From NCBI GenBank assembly GCA_947476275.1, contig CANJPQ010000001.1, forward strand, positions 1 through 64,000: DNA of 64,000 nt, given 5' to 3'. Of this stretch, positions 59,503 to 64,000 are shown one piece after another (the stretch's first letter is position 1; the number at the start of each line of letters is the position of its first letter). Source of the DNA: Fidelibacterota bacterium. GTDB taxonomy: Bacteria; Pseudomonadota; Alphaproteobacteria; Rhodospirillales; Rhodospirillaceae. The translations under genes were made by a program, and so were the position numbers. Under the pieces are notes generated by a model. The model saw only the letters and a program-made list of their open reading frames with translations, did no database searches and was not told where the DNA came from.

Positions 59503-60690
59503 ATGCCCATGACGCGCACACGGCTCCTTCAAACCGGATTGCTCGGCCTCCTCGTGGCAACCGCCGCCTACCTGGCGTGGGATTGGCAATTCTGGGTGCG
59601 GCATTTCCGCAGTCCCGGCGACGACACGCTGCTTTACGATATCGACTGGTACACACCCCGCGCCCGCATCGCCGAGGGCATGGGGCGCGACATCCCGCGC
59701 GCCACCGCCGAACAGTCGCGCTTCGATCCCCAGACGCTTGCCGCCGTGGTGGACTACGCGAAGTCCAAGGACTCTTACGCGTTCATCGTGCTCGCCAACG
59801 GCCGCATCGAAGCGGAGATCTACAAGGACGGCTTCGGTCCGGAGACATTGTTCGACAGTCAGTCGATGCACAAAGGCCTGTTCGGCCTTGCCTTCGGCAC
59901 CTTGGTGGACGACGGCACGATCCCGTCCATCGATGTGCCCGCCGCAACCTATCTGCCCGAGTGGCGCAACGATCCCCGCGCCGCCATTACCATCCGCGAT
60001 CTCCTCGCCAACGCCAGCGGCCTGGCCGAGCCGCCGTTCTCCGAAAAGCCGTGGTCGGATGCCTACCGCATGTTCATGGGCTCGCACATTGATCGTCTGG
60101 TGCTGGGCGTGCCCGCCGTCGAACCGCCGCGCACGCGCTACGCCTTCAATCACGTCAACAGCCAGATCCTGCACGTGATCCTGACGCGCGCGACCGGCAA
60201 GACCTATGTCGAGTTCATTCGCAACCGGATCTGGACGCCGCTCGGCAACGGCGCCGCGCAAGTGCGGCTCGACCGCGAGGGCGGCTCCGCGCGCGTCATT
60301 TGCTGCATGCAGACGCAACCCCGCTCCTGGGCGCGCATCGCGCAGATGCTGCTCGATGGCGGCAAGGTCGGCGAGGCGCAGGTGCTCTCGCCGGCATGGA
60401 TCGCCCAAGCCACCGCGCCCGGCGCGCTCAATCCCAATGCCGGCTTCCATGTGCAGATCGGCCAGCCGGCCCCGCGGCGCAGCACAACATCCCGCGCGCA
60501 GCAGACACGCGCGACCGAACCGTTCGCCGTGCCGGATGTGTTTTACCTGGAAGGCCGCGGCGGACAGCGCACCCTGTGGATCCCCTCGCAGCAGATCGCC
60601 GTGATCCGCTTCGGCAAGATCGACTTCACCTGGGACGACGCGAAGGTCGTCAACCCGCTGGTTACGGGGCTGAAGCCGACACCGCCGTAG
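59503..60690 (+). CDS. Membrane-anchored serine hydrolase, class C beta-lactamase fold
   Basis: 395 residues from the ATG at 59503 (or 59509). An N-terminal helix (about 8-26) is a signal anchor. The catalytic S-x-x-K is SMHK in DSQSMHKGLFGLAFG. The region FNHVNSQIL stands where the Y-x-N motif normally sits and lacks the plain tyrosine arrangement. IRDLLANASGL is the usual conserved block. The fold covers esterases, D-aminopeptidases and beta-lactamases, so drug resistance should not be inferred. The C-terminal part ends with TLWIPSQQIAVIRFG. It overlaps the convergent MFS gene by 29 bases. Confidence 0.86.
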   Translation: MPMTRTRLLQTGLLGLLVATAAYLAWDWQFWVRHFRSPGDDTLLYDIDWYTPRARIAEGMGRDIPRATAEQSRFDPQTLAAVVDYAKSKDSYAFIVLANGRIEAEIYKDGFGPETLFDSQSMHKGLFGLAFGTLVDDGTIPSIDVPAATYLPEWRNDPRAAITIRDLLANASGLAEPPFSEKPWSDAYRMFMGSHIDRLVLGVPAVEPPRTRYAFNHVNSQILHVILTRATGKTYVEFIRNRIWTPLGNGAAQVRLDREGGSARVICCMQTQPRSWARIAQMLLDGGKVGEAQVLSPAWIAQATAPGALNPNAGFHVQIGQPAPRRSTTSRAQQTRATEPFAVPDVFYLEGRGGQRTLWIPSQQIAVIRFGKIDFTWDDAKVVNPLVTGLKPTPP

Positions 60691-61897
60691 CAGGCGCCGG
60701 CGCTTTCGCGCGCACCACCAGCACCAACATCGCCGCCACCAACATCGCCCCGATGCCGTACAGGAACGGGCCCGGCAGCAAGAAGGTGATGAGGAATCCC
60801 GAAAACAGCGGTCCGATGGCGCGGCCCAGACTGCCGACGGATTGGTACAGGCCCATCACCATGCCGCGTTCGGTGTCCGCGGCTTCCTTGGACACCAGGC
60901 TCGACACACTCGGGTTGAACGTCGCCAGTCCCATCGGCAGGAAAATCTGCGCGATGAACAGCCCGATCGGCGCGGTGATCACGCCGGGGATGGTAACCGT
61001 GGGCGTGGCAAGGCTGGTCACCACCAGCGCAAGGCCCAGGGCATAAAGGGCGCAGCCGGCGATGGTCATCTTCAATTCGCCGAAGCGCTTGGCCAGACGT
61101 CCGACCACGAACATCTGCATGAGCACCATCACCACGGCGGCGAAACCCAGCATGGTGCCGACCTGCCGGGGGCCGAAGTCGAGGGTGTGCATGGTCCACA
61201 GGGCGAAGGTGGATTCGAACACCACGCCGCCGGTGGTGAACACCATGGCGGCGACGAACAAGAGCAACAAACCGCGGCGTGCCCGCACGGAGCCGAACTG
61301 CTCCCAGCGCGATCTGCTCGGGCGGTTCTTGATCTTCTCGCGCGCTTCCGGGGTGAGGGATTCCGGCAGGAAGAACACGGTGCCCATCAGCGCTAGGAAA
61401 TTCATGCCGGCGCAAAACAGCGCGATCAACTCGAAGTTCGCGTGGGTCTTGTCGCTGCCCGCGAGCCAGCCACCCACCAGGGGCCCGATGATGAAGCCGA
61501 GCGAAAGTGCAGCACCCACCATGCCCATGCCCTTGGTGCGGTTCTGCGGCGTGGTCACGTCGGTGATGTAGGCGAAGGCCGCGCCCAAGTTCCCGGCGAA
61601 CAGGCCGCCGATGAATCGCACCACCGCCAGCAGCACGAGGTCGGTGGTGAAGGCGATGACGATCCACGCGGTCACGGCGCCGACCTGGCTGACGATCAGA
61701 ACCGGACGGCGCCCCCACTTGTCGCTCAGGCGGCCCCACACCGGCGCCATGATGAAGGACCCCAGCGCATAAAGTGCTGCGATGATCGTCACCATCGAAT
61801 CCGGCGCGCCGAGGGATTTGGTGAAGTAGGGGAAAACCGGGTTGAAAATCCCCACGCCCATCAAGTCGAGCAGGATGACGATGAACAAGATCCGCAT
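60662..61897 (-). CDS. MFS transporter, drug:H+ antiporter-like (TetA type)
   Basis: 411 residues from the ATG at 61897 (GAGGGG upstream). Twelve helices are expected. The motif A loop is GRLSDKWGRRPVL, between helices 2 and 3, and a second copy is weak at GRLAKRFG. ILLDLMGVGIFNPVFPYF in helix 1 and GAAFAYITDVTTPQNRTKGMGMVGAALSLGFIIGPLVGGWLA match the TetA/Bcr group, including the motif C-like GFIIGPLVGG. Substrate unknown. It overlaps the serine hydrolase by 29 bases at the 3' end and starts about 156 bases from the divergent racemase-fold gene. Confidence 0.9.
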   Translation of the reverse strand: MRILFIVILLDLMGVGIFNPVFPYFTKSLGAPDSMVTIIAALYALGSFIMAPVWGRLSDKWGRRPVLIVSQVGAVTAWIVIAFTTDLVLLAVVRFIGGLFAGNLGAAFAYITDVTTPQNRTKGMGMVGAALSLGFIIGPLVGGWLAGSDKTHANFELIALFCAGMNFLALMGTVFFLPESLTPEAREKIKNRPSRSRWEQFGSVRARRGLLLLFVAAMVFTTGGVVFESTFALWTMHTLDFGPRQVGTMLGFAAVVMVLMQMFVVGRLAKRFGELKMTIAGCALYALGLALVVTSLATPTVTIPGVITAPIGLFIAQIFLPMGLATFNPSVSSLVSKEAADTERGMVMGLYQSVGSLGRAIGPLFSGFLITFLLPGPFLYGIGAMLVAAMLVLVVRAKAPAPATAVSASAP

Positions 61898-62053
61898 GCG
61901 TACCCCTCGCCGGAACCGTCGGGTCGCGGCCCCGTGGATGGAGCCGCACGATAGGCGATGCACGCCTGGTGTGCTGGCTTCCAGTCAAAGATTGACCACC
62001 GCGCGGATGGGCGCTGACAATGCGCGGCAGTCAAAGCGCAAGTGAGGGACCAC

Positions 62054-62803
62054 ATGTCACGCGAGTATGGAAGCAAGGGGCGCATCGGCGTGTGCACGCC
62101 GCAGGCCAATCCCACAGTAGAGCCGGAAATGTCCATCTGCCTTCCCGAAGGCGTCACCATGCTCACGGCGCGGCTCACGAGTTCGTCCCCGGATCCCCGC
62201 CAGCGCATGCAGGACTACTACGACCGCCTGGATGAAACCTTGAACGCCTACGACACCCTGCCTCTGGATGCCGTCGCGTTCGCCTGCACCGCGTCGTCCT
62301 ATCTCGTGGGGATTGATCGCGAGAACACCGAAATCGCCGCCCTGTCAAAAAAGCGCGGCTATCCCATTGTCACCGGCGGCCAGGCGATCATCGCCGCCCT
62401 GCGTGCGCTGAAGGTGAAACGTCTCGCCGTCGGCGCGCCGTACCCGGCCTCGGTGCTGGATGCCGCCCGCGCCTATTACACCTCTGCCGGATTCGAGATC
62501 GTGGCGATGAAGCAGATCGTCACCCGCACCACCGACACTCGCACGATCTACGAACTCAGCAGCGACGACGCCATCGCGGCCGCCGCCGAACTCGATCTCA
62601 CGAACGCGGACTGTGTGTTGTTCACCGGCAGCGGCATGCCCGGCCTGCGCGCGATCAAGGCCGTGGGCGCCCGCACTGGCCTGCCGACACTCGGGACCAA
62701 CCTTTGCCTTGCCTGGCAGATCAGCGAAATCCTGAAGCTGCCCGGGAGCCCAGGCCCCCACCCCTTGTTCAACGGCTGGCAAGACCGCATTGCGCGCCTG
62801 TGA
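62054..62803 (+). CDS. Asp/Glu racemase-fold protein (maleate isomerase/AMDase-like) with one catalytic Cys
   Basis: 249 residues from the ATG at 62054 with AGGGA upstream; a GTG at 62042 is also in frame. The pattern RIGVCTPQANPTVEPEM and LDAVAFACTASSYLVG (C78) marks the family. The second catalytic cysteine, at VLFTGSGMPGLRAI, is glycine (about position 192). Glutamate racemases and maleate isomerases use both; arylmalonate decarboxylase uses only the second. Having only the first suggests a one-base enzyme of opposite handedness, such as a decarboxylase or isomerase of a substituted malonate or maleate. The nearby genes give no pathway. Confidence 0.85.
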   Translation: MSREYGSKGRIGVCTPQANPTVEPEMSICLPEGVTMLTARLTSSSPDPRQRMQDYYDRLDETLNAYDTLPLDAVAFACTASSYLVGIDRENTEIAALSKKRGYPIVTGGQAIIAALRALKVKRLAVGAPYPASVLDAARAYYTSAGFEIVAMKQIVTRTTDTRTIYELSSDDAIAAAAELDLTNADCVLFTGSGMPGLRAIKAVGARTGLPTLGTNLCLAWQISEILKLPGSPGPHPLFNGWQDRIARL

Positions 62804-62926
62804 CAGCGGATGGCCGGGCACGCCACGCCCGGCGATTCGGCCCAATCCGCGGCGGCGCCGGAACCTTTCAACCGTCCGCTACGTTTCTAGGCGTCAGCTG
62901 TTGACCTTGTGGGAGAGTGGGGCCTC

Positions 62927-63331
62927 GTGTCGGGCGTCGAAGTCGGGAAGCCGCGCATTCTGGTGATCGAGGACGAGGCCATGATCCGGCTCGACCTTGT
63001 CGACAGCCTTCAGCACTTGGGTTTCGAGGTGATCGCGGCCTTTTCTCTCGGCGATGCCCACCGCCACCTCGCCGACGGGGCGGCGGATTTCTCGGCCATT
63101 GTCACGGATATCGGCCTGCCGGACGGACGCGGCGATGCTTTTGCGGTCCAGATCCGCGCCCAACGGCCGGATGTGCCGGTGATTCTCGCCACCGGCTACG
63201 CCGTTGCGGAGCTGCGCGAGCAGTTCCGCAGCGACCCGAAGGTGGCGGTGGTCACGAAACCCTACTCCGCCGAACAGATCGTTGCGAACCTGCGCAAGCT
63301 CGGGATGCGGGACCTTAGTTCGCGGGCGTAG
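62927..63331 (+). CDS. Stand-alone response regulator receiver protein
   Basis: 134 residues from a GTG at 62927, with GGGAGAG nine bases upstream; a GTG at 62909 lies inside that ribosome site. One receiver domain: E15/D16 (LVIEDEAMIRLDL), phosphoacceptor D61 (AIVTDIGLPDGRGD), and KPYS as the lysine loop. GLPDGRGDAFAVQIRAQRPDVPVILATGYA is typical of alphaproteobacterial single-domain regulators. No kinase gene is adjacent. It may be a phosphate sink or a diffusible relay component. It overlaps the convergent peroxiredoxin gene by 17 bases. Confidence 0.9.
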   Translation: MSGVEVGKPRILVIEDEAMIRLDLVDSLQHLGFEVIAAFSLGDAHRHLADGAADFSAIVTDIGLPDGRGDAFAVQIRAQRPDVPVILATGYAVAELREQFRSDPKVAVVTKPYSAEQIVANLRKLGMRDLSSRA

Positions 63332-63887
63332 CGGCCGGTTCCGCCGCCGGCATCGGATGCGCCTCTCGCCACTGCTTCACCGCCGCCAATGTGTTGTCGA
63401 CATGGCCGTTCGGGTCCATGGCCGAGTAGGCGTAGAGGATCTTGTTGTCCGGCGTGATCACATACGAGGTGCGGTCCGCCATCGGCAGGAATCCGAACAG
63501 CACCGCGTCATAGGCCTTCATCACCTTCTTCTCGCCGTCGGCCGCGACTGCGAACTTGTTGCGGCATTCGCTGACGGAGAACTTGTGCAGCGTATCGATC
63601 TTATCGTTCGATACGCCGATCACCGTGGCGCCCATGGCGCTGAAGGTATCCGTGGCCTCGGCGAAGTTGTGGGCCTCGGCCGTGCAGCCTTTGGTGAAGG
63701 CGGCGGGGTAGAAGTACAGCACCACCGGGCCCTTCTTCAGCGCCTCTTTCAGCGAGAAGGTGAACTCCTTGCCGCCGAGCGAGGCCTGCGTGTTGAAGTC
63801 CGGCGCCGATGCGCCCGGCTTCAACATCGCCCAGGCGGGCGAAGCCATCAGAGCTGCGGCGGCAATCAGCGTGAACAGGCGTGTCAT
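63315..63887 (-). CDS. Exported peroxiredoxin, BCP/PrxQ-like
   Basis: 190 residues from the ATG at 63887 (AAGGGA upstream). A signal peptide of about 20 residues makes it periplasmic. The thioredoxin-like core has VLYFYPAAFTKGCTAEAHNFAE with peroxidatic C68. The PrxQ resolving cysteine, five residues later, is histidine. Another cysteine (SECRNKF, C107) could take over, or the enzyme is one-Cys. ADRTSYVITPDNKILYAYSAMDP is the family C-terminal block. It probably reduces hydrogen or organic peroxides using periplasmic thiols. The nearby DsbA-like protein (39889) is too distant to be a certain partner. Confidence 0.9.
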   Translation of the reverse strand: MTRLFTLIAAAALMASPAWAMLKPGASAPDFNTQASLGGKEFTFSLKEALKKGPVVLYFYPAAFTKGCTAEAHNFAEATDTFSAMGATVIGVSNDKIDTLHKFSVSECRNKFAVAADGEKKVMKAYDAVLFGFLPMADRTSYVITPDNKILYAYSAMDPNGHVDNTLAAVKQWREAHPMPAAEPAATPAN

Positions 63888-64000
63888 GGCGGTGTCCCTT
63901 CTCAAGTGTGCCGACACATTATCGCAGCGGCCCGCGCGATGCGACCGTTCCCTGCCTTCCAGGGCCTGACCGAGGCACGGTCGCGCCGCTCACGACGTAT
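63888..64000. other. Right edge of the window, no gene called
   Basis: The bases beyond the peroxiredoxin start hold its promoter region. I see no convincing coding frame in what remains of the window. Confidence 0.6.

Noticed and set aside
59503-60690. Beta-lactamase resistance gene
   Set aside because: The fold and SxxK motif are present, but this group is mostly esterases and peptidases and the Y-x-N site is not typical; no claim of antibiotic resistance is made.
1-64000. CRISPR arrays, rRNA genes, intact insertion sequences, replication origin
   Set aside because: No regularly spaced direct repeats, rRNA text, transposase genes with terminal repeats, or DnaA-box clusters were seen on reading.

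Overview
This is a GC-rich, gene-dense bacterial chromosome segment with alphaproteobacterial character. The evidence for that is the type of gene families present, a dispersed palindrome of the kind common in Rhizobiales genomes (32053-32105), a tRNA-Lys(CTT) 3' end of proteobacterial type, tightly packed operons with ATGA/GTGA overlaps, and many Tat-like leaders. Genus and species cannot be read from the sequence.

Layout. (1) 1-2794 is the right end of an integrated element: a small winged-helix-like protein, an AlpA-type excisionase and a tyrosine integrase, bounded at 2750-2794 by a 45-base copy of the 3' end of tRNA-Lys(CTT). (2) 2926-11117 is chromosomal backbone: an exported SUMF1-fold protein, a TPR/O-GlcNAc-transferase-like glycosyltransferase, an exported unknown, a hybrid histidine kinase coupled to a CheY-like regulator, and a flavin-binding GSP26-like protein. 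(3) 11219-14989 holds a HAD-UbiA fusion, a DprE1-like oxidase and a DprE2-like reductase (a decaprenyl-phosphoryl pentose pathway), followed by a decayed epimerase. (4) 15031-17628 holds an ArsR/AHSA1/GST operon with a perfect palindromic operator over its start codon, then a metallophosphoesterase. (5) 17772-25505 is an acyl-CoA catabolic region: acyl-CoA dehydrogenase, two type III CoA-transferases, DUF72, an aconitase-type hydratase pair and a Tat-type flavoprotein. (6) 25691-33128 holds an exported alpha/beta-hydrolase-fold protein, an M24 peptidase-fold protein, GreB, a surface-polysaccharide protein, a lipoprotein/glycosidase-like pair and an AI-2E family transporter. (7) 33318-38379 is a protease-MoxR-DUF58-VWA-VWA operon. 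(8) 38376-53304 holds DNA repair (MPG), a class II aldolase, a DsbA-like protein, DUF445, two more AI-2E transporters, an unusual NRAMP homologue, a TetR-MFP-RND efflux operon, a PAS protein and DUF883/holin-like membrane proteins. (9) 52372-63887 is rich in hydrolase folds (four of the alpha/beta type, one beta-lactamase fold), with YdcF, a cytochrome c, an MFS transporter, an Asp/Glu-racemase-fold protein, a response regulator and an exported peroxiredoxin.

The most notable signals are: four alpha/beta-hydrolase-fold proteins whose nucleophile elbow has His or Gly instead of Ser; the operator-over-start-codon arrangement of the ArsR operon; the Dpr-like pathway beside a deletion scar; an NRAMP homologue lacking two canonical metal ligands; a racemase-fold protein with only one of the two catalytic cysteines; and a strong tendency for convergent genes to overlap at their 3' ends. 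No CRISPR array, rRNA, complete tRNA or intact insertion sequence was seen.
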